A stretch of 64,000 nucleotides of DNA from Phreatobacter stygius (GCF_005144885.1 NZ_CP039690.1:1798001-1862000), one strand, 5' to 3'. Shown: positions 25,147 through 34,095, numbered from the stretch's first letter. The notes: a model not told the origin generated them from the letters alone. Numbers and translations are program-made.

Positions 25147-25161
25147 TTAAATTTGGCCTAA
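25147..25161. promoter_or_regulatory. CtrA-like box upstream of sciP
   Basis: On the minus strand TTAG-N7-TTAA, one mismatch from the CtrA consensus TTAA-N7-TTAA, 62-76 bases upstream of the sciP start. In Caulobacter sciP is itself activated by CtrA, which makes the site plausible. Confidence 0.5.
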
Positions 25162-25275
25162 ATGGGATCCGAACAAACAAGCGATCGTTGTAACCATTCC
25201 GAATCGCCTGCAACGACGCGAAGGCGCGCCCGCAGAATGGCTGCCGGAGAGCGCGCGCGGCCATGGTCCGCCGCC

Positions 25276-25926
25276 TCAGAGCGTGATCGACTTGATCTTG
25301 CTGACCGGCACCTTCTGCGTGCCCACCGTCACCGTGATCTCGCTGCCGGAGGTGTCGACCGACGAGACCTGACCGGTATTGACCACGTTGACCTTTGTCG
25401 CGGCCGCGCCCGTGCCCTGCCACAGCTCCATCGTATAGGTGCCGGTGCCGACAGGCGAACCATCGCTGCGGTTGTTGTCCCAGGTATAGCTCGACGGCGC
25501 CCCGCCGGTGACGGTGACCGCCTGCTCCTTGACCACCTTGCCGGCGGCGTCCCGGATGCGCACCGTGTAATCGCCGGTCGCCGCGGTGAAGGTCCATTTC
25601 GTCTCCGACGTGCCCGGCGTCGCCTGGCTCGCATCGAAGGAAACCTTGGTGCCGAGATAACCGAGAGCGGTCGTCGCCTGATTGCCCTGCGAGTTGGCGA
25701 TCAGCTTGTCCAGCTTGTCGTTGGTGGAGAGCTGCTGCTCGATCTGGGAATATTGCACCAGCTGCTGGGTGAACTGGTTGGCGTCCATCGGCTGGGTCGG
25801 ATCCTGGTTCTTCAGCTGGGTCGTCAACATCAGCAGGAACGTGTCGAAATTGGTCGACAGGCGCGACCGCGAGGCCGACGTGTTCGACGTGCCGTTGTTG
25901 GAAACCGGTGAGGTCGAGTCCACCAT
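25276..25926 (-). CDS. flgD: Flagellar hook assembly (hook-capping) protein FlgD
   Basis: 216 residues. The conserved N-terminal FlgD motif FDTFLLMLTTQLKNQDPTQP spans about residues 25-45, with DANQFTQQLVQYSQIEQQL next. A FlgD Ig-like region with GDYTVRIRDAAGKVV and DGSPVGTGTYTMEL follows. FlgD is a scaffold at the hook tip that allows FlgE polymerisation. The start MVDSTSP was chosen because upstream in-frame codons overlap fliK. It follows fliK by 13 bases; no other flagellar genes are in the window. Confidence 0.93.
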   Translation of the reverse strand: MVDSTSPVSNNGTSNTSASRSRLSTNFDTFLLMLTTQLKNQDPTQPMDANQFTQQLVQYSQIEQQLSTNDKLDKLIANSQGNQATTALGYLGTKVSFDASQATPGTSETKWTFTAATGDYTVRIRDAAGKVVKEQAVTVTGGAPSSYTWDNNRSDGSPVGTGTYTMELWQGTGAAATKVNVVNTGQVSSVDTSGSEITVTVGTQKVPVSKIKSITL

Positions 25927-25939
25927 GGCTTGGCTCCTC

Positions 25940-27355
25940 TCAGATTCGGATGTCGACACCGCCGCGCGCGGCGGCGAGGCGGGCATAGGTGGTGATCGTC
26001 GCCTGCTGGGCGGTCGATCCATCGGGATCTTCGACGAGGCCCTGCCAATGCCGTGACTGCCCGGCATGCGGCTGGTCGTGCGGCGAGCCCTGGTTGCTCT
26101 GGTCCTTCAGCGAGAACTCGAGCGAGCCTTCGGACGCGTTCAATCCGGCCTGGTTGAGCGCACGCTCCAGGTTACGCTGGTCGCGCTGCAACAGCTCCAG
26201 CGTCTCCGGCTTCTCGGCGACGATCTTCGATTTGACCCGGCCTTCGCGATCGAGCGTCAGGCTGACCTCGATGCGGCCGAGTTCGGCCGGGTCGAGCTTG
26301 ATGTCGAACCGCGTCGAGCCGGCATTGGCGCGGGCGGCGATGGTCACGGCAACCGCGTGGACCGGCACGACCGAGCCGGCCGCCGCCGTCTGGGCCGCCA
26401 CCTTCTGGGCAACCTCGCCGACAAAGGACAGCGGTCCGGACGCCGGCGTGTTCGCCGCCGGCGCCGGTGCCGGCGGCGGCACATCGGCGGGCGGCGCGGC
26501 CTTGGCGTCGGCAGGAGCCGCGGCGGCCTGTGCCGTGCTGGCGTCGGCCCTAGACTCGGCCCTGGCTTCGGTCTTGATGTCGGCTTTGGGCGCCTCGCCC
26601 GTCGACCCCGGGGCCACCGCGGCGGCGGCACCCGCATTGGCCGGCGTCGCGGCATCGGCCTTGGTCTTGTGCGGGTCGGCTTTCACCGCGTCGGGCGCCA
26701 CAGCACCAGCTTCGGTCAGGACCGCTGCCAGGCCCGGCTCGAGCTGGACCGCCTCGGCGCCGCCCTTCGCCGCGGCGGCCACCGGCTGTCCAGCGGCGGC
26801 GGCAGCGGCAGCGGCCGGATCGACCGCCGGCGTGGCGGTGCCGGCAGCGGCGATCGCTGGTGCCTCGGCCTCGCCTTTGGCGGCAGCCGCCGGCTGGGTC
26901 GCCACCGGCGCAGCAACTGACGGCGCCGTGGCCGTGGCCGCCGGCGTCTGCGGCTGTGCCGCCGGGGCATCGTTGGCCGGCGCATCGCTGTCGCTGCCCG
27001 TCTCATTTTTCGCCGGCGGCGCGGTGCTCGCCTTGTCCTCGGCCGCGGCATTGCCATCGCCTGTGGCGGCTGCCTTCGGCGCCTCGCGCTTGTCGGATGC
27101 CGGCGGCGGCGCGACGACCGGGTCGGTCGGCGCGGGCAAGGTCTCGGCGGCAATCGTCGGTCGCCGCTGCGGCTGGACGCGCGGACGCAGGTTCGGGCGT
27201 GTCGGGCCTTGCTTGTCTTCGGCGTCCAGCGCTTCGCTGAACGGCACCGACGCGGCATCGCGCGCGCCGCCCTGGCCGGAGCGCGCGCGCGCGTCGTTGC
27301 GCGGGACCGAATTCGTGGTCGCGGTCGAAACCGTTCCTGTTGCCGTCGCTGCCAC
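25940..27355 (-). CDS. fliK: Flagellar hook-length control protein FliK
   Basis: 471 residues from a GTG start with GGGG 8 bases upstream. About residues 60-320 are an Ala/Pro-rich, low-complexity ruler region. The C-terminal Flg_hook substrate-switch domain (about 345-425) is clear: RFDIKLDPAELGRIEVSLTL, EKPETLELLQRD, LERALNQAGL. FliK is exported and measures hook length, switching FlhB specificity. Organisation fliK-flgD is a common alphaproteobacterial arrangement, though usually inside a larger flagellar cluster. Confidence 0.9.
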   Translation of the reverse strand: MAATATGTVSTATTNSVPRNDARARSGQGGARDAASVPFSEALDAEDKQGPTRPNLRPRVQPQRRPTIAAETLPAPTDPVVAPPPASDKREAPKAAATGDGNAAAEDKASTAPPAKNETGSDSDAPANDAPAAQPQTPAATATAPSVAAPVATQPAAAAKGEAEAPAIAAAGTATPAVDPAAAAAAAAGQPVAAAAKGGAEAVQLEPGLAAVLTEAGAVAPDAVKADPHKTKADAATPANAGAAAAVAPGSTGEAPKADIKTEARAESRADASTAQAAAAPADAKAAPPADVPPPAPAPAANTPASGPLSFVGEVAQKVAAQTAAAGSVVPVHAVAVTIAARANAGSTRFDIKLDPAELGRIEVSLTLDREGRVKSKIVAEKPETLELLQRDQRNLERALNQAGLNASEGSLEFSLKDQSNQGSPHDQPHAGQSRHWQGLVEDPDGSTAQQATITTYARLAAARGGVDIRI

Positions 27356-27569
27356 CGCGCATGCCCCTGTCGCCGGACCTGAAGAACCGCCGTCGGATCA
27401 GCAAGCTCCGGGCCAGCACCGCCCCGTCAAAAAGCCAAGCAATTTCAGATGGAGGGCAATGGCCCGGCCGTTTCGCACCCGGAATCCACTGCCGGGCACG
27501 GCAAGAATTGCCGGGTGGTCCGGAATGGCTAAGATCGCAGCCCCGAGCGAATCCCAGGGATCCAGGACC

Positions 27570-28826
27570 ATGCTTCTCGGCTGTATCGCCGACGACTTCA
27601 CCGGCGCGAGCGACCTCGCCAACACCCTGGCCAAGGGCGGCATGGCCACCATGCAGTTCGTCGGCGTGCCGACCGAGGCCGCTCCCGCCGAATGCGAGGC
27701 TGGCGTGGTGGCGCTGAAGAGCCGCACCATCGCCGTCGCCGATGCGATCGCCCAGTCGCTGGCCGCTTGCGAGTGGCTGCGGGCTCAGGGCGCCCGGCAA
27801 ATCCTGTTCAAATATTGCTCGACCTTCGATTCCACCAAAGAAGGCAATATCGGGCCGGTGGCCGAGGCCTTGATCGAGCGGCTCGGCGCCGATGTCGCGG
27901 TGGTCTGTCCGGTCTTCCCGGCCACCGGGCGCACGCTGTTCAACGGCCATCTCTTCGTCAATGGCCGGCTGCTGAACGAAAGCGGCATGCAGAACCATCC
28001 GCTGACCCCGATGATCGATCCCGACATCCGCCGCTGGCTCGCATATCAGACGAAGGGCGAGGTTGGCCTGGTGCCCTATGCGACGGTGCGCCAGGGCACC
28101 GCCGCGATCCGCGCGGCGCTTGCCGCCGAAGCCGCCGCCAATCGGCGCCTCGCCGTCGTCGACGCCGTGGCCGATGCCGACCTCAACGCGATCGGCGCGG
28201 CCATGGCCGAGGCCAAGCTGGTCACCGGCGGCTCCGGCATCGCGCTCGGCCTGCCGGCGAATTTCCAGGCCGCCGGCCTGCTGTCCGGCCGCGGCACCAG
28301 TTTCTCGCAGGCAACGGGACCGGCGGCCGTGCTGTCGGGCTCGTGCTCGGCCCAGTCGCGGGCCCAGGTGGTCGCCTATACCGCTAGACATCCCGGCTTG
28401 CTGGTTCTGCCCGACGAGGTGATCAGCGGCGCCATGACCACCGGAAAAGCCTTCGACCACGTGATGGGCCGCATCGGGCTTGCCCCCATGGTCTATTCCT
28501 CGGCCGATCCGGACGAGGTCAAGGCGGCCCAGGACCGCCACGGCAAGGCGGAGGTCGCCGAGGCGATCGAGGGCTTTTTCGGTGAACTGGCGGTCATGCT
28601 CGCCGATGCCGGCGTCGCGCGCCTGGTGGTCGGCGGCGGCGAGACCTCCGGCGCGGTGGTCACCGCGCTCGAGGTCGAGCGTTTCCATATCGGTCCGGAG
28701 ATCGATCCGGGCGTGCCGGCACTCGCGGCCGAGGGCCCGCGGCCGATCCGCCTTGCCCTCAAGAGCGGCAATTTCGGCGCCATCGATTTCTACGACAAGG
28801 CGCTGGCCGCCCTGGGGGCACCATGA
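27570..28826 (+). CDS. otnK: 3-oxo-tetronate 4-kinase (four-carbon acid sugar kinase)
   Basis: 418 residues, DUF1537 kinase: GCIADDFTGASDLANTLAKGG at the N-terminus (substrate and Mg site) and VVGGGETSGAVVTAL near the C-terminus (nucleotide-binding part). It phosphorylates 3-oxo-tetronate on O4. AGGA lies 6 bases before the ATG; an in-frame extension upstream is only antisense to fliK. The stop overlaps the otnC start (ATGA). First gene of otnK-otnC-otnI for catabolism of D-erythronate or L-threonate to DHAP. Confidence 0.92.
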   Translation: MLLGCIADDFTGASDLANTLAKGGMATMQFVGVPTEAAPAECEAGVVALKSRTIAVADAIAQSLAACEWLRAQGARQILFKYCSTFDSTKEGNIGPVAEALIERLGADVAVVCPVFPATGRTLFNGHLFVNGRLLNESGMQNHPLTPMIDPDIRRWLAYQTKGEVGLVPYATVRQGTAAIRAALAAEAAANRRLAVVDAVADADLNAIGAAMAEAKLVTGGSGIALGLPANFQAAGLLSGRGTSFSQATGPAAVLSGSCSAQSRAQVVAYTARHPGLLVLPDEVISGAMTTGKAFDHVMGRIGLAPMVYSSADPDEVKAAQDRHGKAEVAEAIEGFFGELAVMLADAGVARLVVGGGETSGAVVTALEVERFHIGPEIDPGVPALAAEGPRPIRLALKSGNFGAIDFYDKALAALGAP

Positions 28827-29479
28827 AGACGCCCTGGTCGGACGAGGAGGAAGCCGCGCGCGAGAGCCTGGTGCGCTGGGGCCGGTCGCTGTTCGAGCGT
28901 GGCCTGACGCCCGGCTCCTCGGGCAATATGAGCGTCAAGCTCGCCGACGGTTTCCTGGTCACGCCGACCAATTCCTGCCTCGGCTTCCTCGATCTCGACC
29001 GCCTCAGCAAGCTCGATCCCGCCGGCAGACATGTTGCCGGCGACGCCCCGACCAAAGAATTGCCGTTGCATTTTGCCTTCTACGAAGCCCGCCCCTCGGC
29101 GCGCGCCGTGGTGCACCTGCACGCAACCTATTCGACCGCGCTGTCCTGCCTCGCCGATGTCGATCCGGCGGACGCCATCCCGCCGATCACGCCCTATGTG
29201 GTGATGCGTGTCGGCCGCGTGCCGGTGCTGCCCTATACGCGCCCGGGTTCTCCCGACGTCGCGCCGCTGATCCGCGCCAAGGCGCCGGCCCACCCGGCGA
29301 TCCTGCTCGGCAATCACGGACCGGTGGTCGCCGGCACCAGCCTGGAGGCCGCGGTCTTCGCCATGGAGGAGCTGGAGGAAACCGCCAGGCTCACCATCCT
29401 GACCCGCGGCATGGCGGTGCGCCATCTCGGACAGCAAGAGATTGCCGATCTCGAAGCGACATTCCAATTGAAGGGCTGA
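28823..29479 (+). CDS. otnC: 3-oxo-tetronate 4-phosphate decarboxylase (class II aldolase fold)
   Basis: 218 residues, AraD-like class II aldolase. The phosphate-binding segment is TPGSSGNMSVKL, the general-acid Glu is E79 (TKELPLH), and the zinc His ligands are H98, H100 (VHLHATYS) and H165 (GNHGPVV). In the otn pathway it decarboxylates 3-oxo-tetronate 4-phosphate to dihydroxyacetone phosphate. Coupled by ATGA to otnK. Confidence 0.91.
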   Translation: MKTPWSDEEEAARESLVRWGRSLFERGLTPGSSGNMSVKLADGFLVTPTNSCLGFLDLDRLSKLDPAGRHVAGDAPTKELPLHFAFYEARPSARAVVHLHATYSTALSCLADVDPADAIPPITPYVVMRVGRVPVLPYTRPGSPDVAPLIRAKAPAHPAILLGNHGPVVAGTSLEAAVFAMEELEETARLTILTRGMAVRHLGQQEIADLEATFQLKG

Positions 29480-29484
29480 CCGAC

Positions 29485-30267
29485 ATGCCTCGTTTCTCCG
29501 CCAATCTCGGTTTCCTCTGGTCCGACCGGCCGCTTCTCGGCCAGATCGAGGCGGCCGCCAAGGCCGGCTTCAAGGCGATCGAGATGCATTGGCCCTATGA
29601 CACCGATCCGGCGGCGGTGCGGGCCGCCTGCGCGGCCCATGGCCTCCAGGTGCTCGGCATCAACACGATCCGGGGCGACGTCGCCAAAGGCGAGAACGGG
29701 CTTGGTGCGCTCGCCGGCCGGCAGGCCGAGTTCCAGGCTGCCATCGACCAGTCGATCGCCTGGGCGACGGCCGCCGGCGGCACCGCCATCCATGCCATGG
29801 CCGGCATGGTCGGCCCGGCCGACATTCCCGTCGCCACCGCGGTTTTCGCCGAGAATTTGCGCCTCGCCGCCGACAAGGCCGCGGCCCACGGCCTGACCAT
29901 CCTGCTCGAGCCCTTGAACCCGCGCGCCGCCCCCGGCTATTTCTATTCGACGCTGCGCGGCGCCGGCGACATGATCGCCCGCACCAACCGGCCCAATATC
30001 AAGATCATGTTCGATGCCTTCCACATCGGCGTGGCCGAAGGCGACATCCTGACCAAGCTCGACTATTGGCTGCCCCATATCGGCCATGTGCAGATCGCCG
30101 CCGTGCCGAGCCGGGCCGAACCGGACGAAGGCGAGATCCATTTCCCGGCGCTGTTCGAAGCTCTCGACAGGCTCGGCTACACCGGCTGGGTCGGCGCCGA
30201 ATACCGTCCGCGGGCGGGCACCGACGAGGGACTGTCCTGGGTGAAGAAGCTCGGCGTGACGCTTTAG
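29485..30267 (+). CDS. otnI: 2-oxo-tetronate isomerase (hydroxypyruvate-isomerase family)
   Basis: 260 residues, xylose-isomerase-like TIM barrel. Key segments are MPRFSANLGFLW, IEMHWPYDTDPAAV, ILLEPLNPRAAPGYF (metal Glu), IMFDAFHIGVAEGDI (Asp and His) and GAEYRPRAGTDEGLSW (second Glu). It interconverts 2-oxo- and 3-oxo-tetronate ahead of OtnK. It starts 5 bases after otnC. The dehydrogenase that would make 2-oxo-tetronate (LtnD) is not in the window. Confidence 0.9.
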   Translation: MPRFSANLGFLWSDRPLLGQIEAAAKAGFKAIEMHWPYDTDPAAVRAACAAHGLQVLGINTIRGDVAKGENGLGALAGRQAEFQAAIDQSIAWATAAGGTAIHAMAGMVGPADIPVATAVFAENLRLAADKAAAHGLTILLEPLNPRAAPGYFYSTLRGAGDMIARTNRPNIKIMFDAFHIGVAEGDILTKLDYWLPHIGHVQIAAVPSRAEPDEGEIHFPALFEALDRLGYTGWVGAEYRPRAGTDEGLSWVKKLGVTL

Positions 30268-30270
30268 CGC

Positions 30271-30346
30271 GTGATCGTGTCGGATCGAAGCATTGCATCA
30301 AGGACGGCATTGCTTTGTGCCGAGTGTTTCAGCTTGAGTTGATCAC
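30271..30346. repeat. REP-like intergenic element 3' of otnI
   Basis: A 76-bp AT-richer stretch bounded by GTGATC and GATCAC, with an internal imperfect stem AAGCATTGC / GCATTGCTT (8 of 9 pairs). The nested symmetry just past a stop codon looks like a dispersed intergenic repeat. Only one copy is seen here. Confidence 0.4.
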
Positions 30347-30356
30347 ACTCTAGCCT

Positions 30357-30372
30357 GGACACGGGCGTGTCC
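30357..30372. terminator. Hairpin between convergent otnI and NTF2-like genes
   Basis: Perfect 6-bp stem GGACAC / GTGTCC with the 4-base loop GGGC, in the convergent gap. It could terminate otnI transcripts. No U-tract. Confidence 0.4.
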
Positions 30373-30453
30373 GGTCGCCCCGGCGAGGGCAAGGCCATCG
30401 TGCATGGCCGGCCGTGACGGACAGGGTCGTGAAGTCGACCATCCCGGCGGGCC

Positions 30454-30849
30454 TCAGACCCTGGCGAGGGCCTGGGCGAAAGCGAAGCTGTCGGGATAGA
30501 TCTCGTAGGCGGCGACACGGCCGTCCTCGAAGCGGAACAGATTGACCGCACGCACCTGCAGTTCCTCGCCAGTGGCGCGCACCCGCCAATGGCCGTCGAG
30601 CACCAGGGCGACCGCACCCGGCGTTTCGATCCTCTGCACCGTCTCCATCGACACGATGTCGAGATGGTCGGCGACACGCTTGAAGAAGGTGATGACCTTG
30701 GCCCGGCCCTGCCACAGGCCGGCCCAAGGCACGATACCGACCGGGCCGTTCCAGCGCAGCGTCACGTCTTCGGTGGTGACGGCTGAAAGCGCCTGGGCGT
30801 CACCGGCCTTCAGCGCCGCATACCAGCGATCGAGAATGTCGAGGCTCAT
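30454..30849 (-). CDS. NTF2-like / SnoaL-like small protein
   Basis: 131 residues with the cone-shaped alpha+beta NTF2 fold signature: ILDRWYAALKAGDAQALSAV, a central VTLRWNGPVG strand, FFKRVADHL, and the closing strands LFRFEDGRVAAYEIYPD. The pattern is that of polyketide-cyclase/limonene-epoxide-hydrolase-like proteins, many with no known activity. It lies 26 bases downstream of the metallopeptidase on the same strand and may be the last gene of that transcript. Confidence 0.75.
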   Translation of the reverse strand: MSLDILDRWYAALKAGDAQALSAVTTEDVTLRWNGPVGIVPWAGLWQGRAKVITFFKRVADHLDIVSMETVQRIETPGAVALVLDGHWRVRATGEELQVRAVNLFRFEDGRVAAYEIYPDSFAFAQALARV

Positions 30850-30875
30850 TCAGGCTTCATGCCCGCCAGACCGGT

Positions 30876-31574
30876 TCAGCGCAAGATCCGGATCAGCCGG
30901 GTCACGTCGAGCAGCGTCACCAGAGCCGAGGCGACATAGGTGAAGGCAGCCGCCCGCAGCACCGATTTCGCCGCCGGCAGATCGCCCGGCGGCAGGTAGC
31001 CGCCCTTGTCCAGGATCGGCAGCGCCCGGCCGAAGCTGGCGTCGAATTCCACCGGCAAGGTCAGGAGATGCATGACCAGGCGCGAGGCCAGCAAGGCCAC
31101 CGCCACCACGATCTGCAGAATGACCAGCGGCAGCGAATGGACAAAAGCCAGCACCAGCGGCGCCGTGGCGAACAAAATCGCCGCGCCGATCTCCAGCACC
31201 CGCGCGCCTTCCGCCATCTTGATCCGCCAGAGCAGCAGGCGGTCGCCGTCGCGGTGTTGCAGGGCATGGCCGACCTCATGGGCGGCAACCGCCACGGCGG
31301 TCACCGAGCGGCCGCCATGGATATCCGGACTGAGCCTGACGACCCCGTCGATCGGATCATAATGGTCGCCGCCATCGGTCAGCTCGACCTTGATGCCGGC
31401 GAGGCCGGCGCGTTCAAGCAGGTGCTCGGCGAGTTCGCCGCCGGTACCGGGGAAGTCGGCCCGCTCGGCCGCATGCCGGCGCATCTCGGCCTTGACCCAG
31501 AACTGTGGCCCAAAAATCAGCAGGAGCACGGCGGCGCCGGCGAGAACGATCAGGATGGGCATGGTCGCAAGCAT
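30876..31574 (-). CDS. Membrane zinc metallopeptidase (YugP-like, peptidase M-family Zn_peptidase_2)
   Basis: 232 residues. A membrane helix opens the protein (LIVLAGAAVLLLIFGPQFWV), the zinc motif HEVGH lies in AVAAHEVGHALQHRDGD at about residue 95, and two further membrane helices follow. The third ligand is probably in the DASFGRALPIL region (Asp or Glu). The layout fits the YugP family of membrane metallopeptidases. The ATG (MLATMPILI) excludes a long upstream extension overlapping livF. It is 68 bases past livF and may be cotranscribed without functional linkage. Confidence 0.8.
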   Translation of the reverse strand: MLATMPILIVLAGAAVLLLIFGPQFWVKAEMRRHAAERADFPGTGGELAEHLLERAGLAGIKVELTDGGDHYDPIDGVVRLSPDIHGGRSVTAVAVAAHEVGHALQHRDGDRLLLWRIKMAEGARVLEIGAAILFATAPLVLAFVHSLPLVILQIVVAVALLASRLVMHLLTLPVEFDASFGRALPILDKGGYLPPGDLPAAKSVLRAAAFTYVASALVTLLDVTRLIRILR

Positions 31575-31642
31575 CGTTGACCGCCCGGGCCGGAACCGAA
31601 TCCGCCGCGGGCCATGGCCCGAACATGGCGGCTCGCTGCCCG

Positions 31643-32488
31643 CTATGCCAGCCAGCGCTTGCGTCGCTTGTAGCTTTTCACGTCGCGGAAGCTCTTTTTG
31701 TTGCCTTCGGCGACGCCGAGGTAGAATTCCTTGACGTCCTCGTTCTCGCGCAGCGACGCCGCCGTGCCGTCCATGACCACCCGGCCGGTCTCCATGATAT
31801 AGCCATAGGTCGCGTAGCGCAGCGCCATATTGGTGTTCTGCTCGGCGAGCAGGAAGGACACCCCCTCCTTGGTGTTGATGTCCTTCACGATCTCGAAGAT
31901 CTGTTCGACGATCTGCGGCGCCAGGCCCATCGAGGGTTCGTCCAGCAGGATCATCTTGGGCCGTGACATCAGCGCCCGGCCGATCGCGCACATCTGCTGC
32001 TCGCCGCCCGAGGTATAACCCGCCATCGAGCCGCGCCGCTGCTTCAGCCGCGGGAAATAGCCATAGATCTTCTCCAGGTCGTCGCGGATGGCGGCCTTGC
32101 CGTCGCGCCGCGTGAACGCTCCGGTCATCAGATTTTCCTCGATGCTCAGATGGCCGAAGCAATGCCGCCCCTCCATCACCTGGATGCAGCCGCGGCGAAC
32201 CAGGTCGTTGGGCGACAGACCATGCACCTCCTCGCCTTCGAACAGGATCGATCCCTTGGTCACCTCGCCGCGCTCGGCATGCAGCAGGTTGGAAATCGCC
32301 TTCAAGGTGGTGGTCTTGCCAGCCCCGTTGGCGCCGAGGATCGCCACGATGCCGCTGCGTGGCACGGTCAGCGACACGCCCTTCAGCACCAGGATGACGT
32401 GGTCGTAGACGACCTCGATATTGCTGACCGCCAGAATGTCGTCATGGGCGGTTTCAGGCGCGATGGGAGCTTGGGTCTGGGCGGTCAT
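31643..32488 (-). CDS. livF: Branched-chain amino-acid-type ABC transporter ATP-binding protein (LivF-like)
   Basis: 281 residues. Walker A GANGAGKTTTLKAI, ABC signature TSGGEQQMCAIGRAL and Walker B MILLDEPSMGLAPQ, then LAEQNTNMALRYA, a LivF hallmark. The C-terminus carries a longer basic tail (KSFRDVKSYKRRKRW) than E. coli LivF, a feature of transporters coupled to acyl-CoA ligases. It lies downstream of the substrate-binding gene and upstream of the metallopeptidase. Confidence 0.9.
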   Translation of the reverse strand: MTAQTQAPIAPETAHDDILAVSNIEVVYDHVILVLKGVSLTVPRSGIVAILGANGAGKTTTLKAISNLLHAERGEVTKGSILFEGEEVHGLSPNDLVRRGCIQVMEGRHCFGHLSIEENLMTGAFTRRDGKAAIRDDLEKIYGYFPRLKQRRGSMAGYTSGGEQQMCAIGRALMSRPKMILLDEPSMGLAPQIVEQIFEIVKDINTKEGVSFLLAEQNTNMALRYATYGYIMETGRVVMDGTAASLRENEDVKEFYLGVAEGNKKSFRDVKSYKRRKRWLA

Positions 32489-32659
32489 CGGCGGGTCCGG
32501 TCGCTACAGGAAAACGAAGGGGCCGCGGCCGGCGCGGCCCCTTGATGTGATGGCGGCCTCATCGGGCGAAGCGGCCAACGCTTCGCCCGAGACAAACGCG
32601 ACAAGGCCACGAGCCGGGGCGTCCGTCCGCTTCGACGAACCGACGCCCCCTGCGGGTTT

Positions 32660-33991
32660 TCAAGACCGCTGGTCGCAAACCTCGGTCCGGCGCGGCCAGC
32701 CGGCATTGGCCTCGGCATATTTCTTGGCCGCATCCTCGATCAGCGGACGGACGACATCGCGCAGCGGTGCGATCCAATCCGACGACCGGACATAACGGGT
32801 GCCGTCCCATTCATTGACGAACACGTTGTTGTGGCCGTTGTGGTCGGCGCAATTGAGCCGCACGGGGGCCGCGAAGCCTTCCATGCCGATCTCCTTCAGC
32901 CGCGCCTCGGTAATGTTGAGGCTTTCGAAGCCGCGCCGCACATCTTCGGCCGTCACGGCCTTGCGGCCGGTGAGCTGCTGCGCGGTGCGGATGGCTTCCA
33001 CCATCAGCATCGAGTTGTAGACGCCGCGATTATAGAGGTTCTCGCCAATGCGATCGCGGGTGGCGACGCGCGACAGGTTACGGTCGGCGACGAATTTCAG
33101 GATGTCCTGAATGACCGGGAAGTTCGTGCCGGCCTGATGGAAGCTCAGCGAGCGATAGCCGCGCGCCTGGGCGCCGCCGGCGCGGGCGTCGTCATCGCCG
33201 CCGGCCCACCAGACACCGACCAGCCGATCGATCGGGAAATTGTTGCGGATCGCCTCGCGCACGGCGGTCGGGTTCATCGCCCCCCAGCCCTGGTTGTAGA
33301 GGTAGTCCGGGCGGTCGCGCCGGATGTTGAGCCAGACCGAGCTCTGGTTCTGCATGTCGGCCGCGGCGACCGGATAGAGCTTCAGCTCGAAGCCGTAGCG
33401 CGCCGCCAGCACTTCGAGCACCGGGATCGGCTCCTTGCCGTAAGGCGCGTCGAGATGGATCAGCCCGAGCTTCTTGCCGCGCAGCTTTTCAAAACCGCCC
33501 TCGCGCTGCGCCATATAGGCGACCATGACGGAAGCGCCGTCCCAATAGGTTGCCGGCGGATTGAAGATCCACGGAAAGATGTTGCCTTCCGCCGAAGCCG
33601 ACAGGCCATAGGCCATGGACAGCATGGGGACCTTGTCGACCGCCGCGCGCGGGATCAGCTGCAGCGTGATGCCGGTGGAATAGGGGTTGACCACGACCGG
33701 ATTGCGCGAGCGCAGGGAATCGTAGCATTCGACGCCCTTCTTGGTGTCGTAGCCGGTCTCGCATTCCTCGATGACGATCTTGACGCCGTTGATGCCGCCG
33801 TCGCGCTGATTGATCATTTCGAGATAGTCGCGCATGCCGTCGGCGATCGGGATGCCGGAGCTCGCGAAAGGCCCGGTCCGGTAGGTCAGGAGCGGAATGA
33901 ACACGGTGTCCTGCGCGGCGGCCGGTTCGGGCGCCGCCGATATCAGCCCGGCGACCAATGCCGCGGCCATCGTCCATTTGAAGCGTTTCAT
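32660..33991 (-). CDS. ABC transporter substrate-binding protein (LivK-like, type I fold)
   Basis: 443 residues. A Sec signal peptide (MKRFKWTMAAALVAGLISAA, cleaved near PAAAQD) opens the protein. The mature part begins with LLTYRTGPFASSGIPIADG and NQRDGGINGVKIVIEE, typical of the Peripla_BP_6 family. The C-terminal half includes RTAQQLTGRKAVTAEDVRRG. Its operon partners are liv-type permeases and an acyl-CoA ligase, so the ligand is more likely an aromatic or fatty acid than leucine; this is inference. The ATG at 33991 removes a spurious 51-codon extension. Confidence 0.9.
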   Translation of the reverse strand: MKRFKWTMAAALVAGLISAAPEPAAAQDTVFIPLLTYRTGPFASSGIPIADGMRDYLEMINQRDGGINGVKIVIEECETGYDTKKGVECYDSLRSRNPVVVNPYSTGITLQLIPRAAVDKVPMLSMAYGLSASAEGNIFPWIFNPPATYWDGASVMVAYMAQREGGFEKLRGKKLGLIHLDAPYGKEPIPVLEVLAARYGFELKLYPVAAADMQNQSSVWLNIRRDRPDYLYNQGWGAMNPTAVREAIRNNFPIDRLVGVWWAGGDDDARAGGAQARGYRSLSFHQAGTNFPVIQDILKFVADRNLSRVATRDRIGENLYNRGVYNSMLMVEAIRTAQQLTGRKAVTAEDVRRGFESLNITEARLKEIGMEGFAAPVRLNCADHNGHNNVFVNEWDGTRYVRSSDWIAPLRDVVRPLIEDAAKKYAEANAGWPRRTEVCDQRS

Positions 33992-34095
33992 GAATGTCCT
34001 CCTCCGTGGAAGCCCGGGCGTCTGCGGCCCGCGATAATCCGGTGGTTCGTGCCCGTCTTTGCCGACGGGTCTCGTTTGCGAAGCGCGGCCGGCCC

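Noticed and set aside
26440-27100. Low-complexity Ala/Pro stretch suggesting a repeat or non-coding segment
   Set aside because: It is the ruler region of FliK, followed in frame by a clear C-terminal FliK domain.
27003-28688. A 561-codon minus-strand open frame opposite otnK
   Set aside because: The otnK product is conserved and complete; the antisense translation shows no motif.
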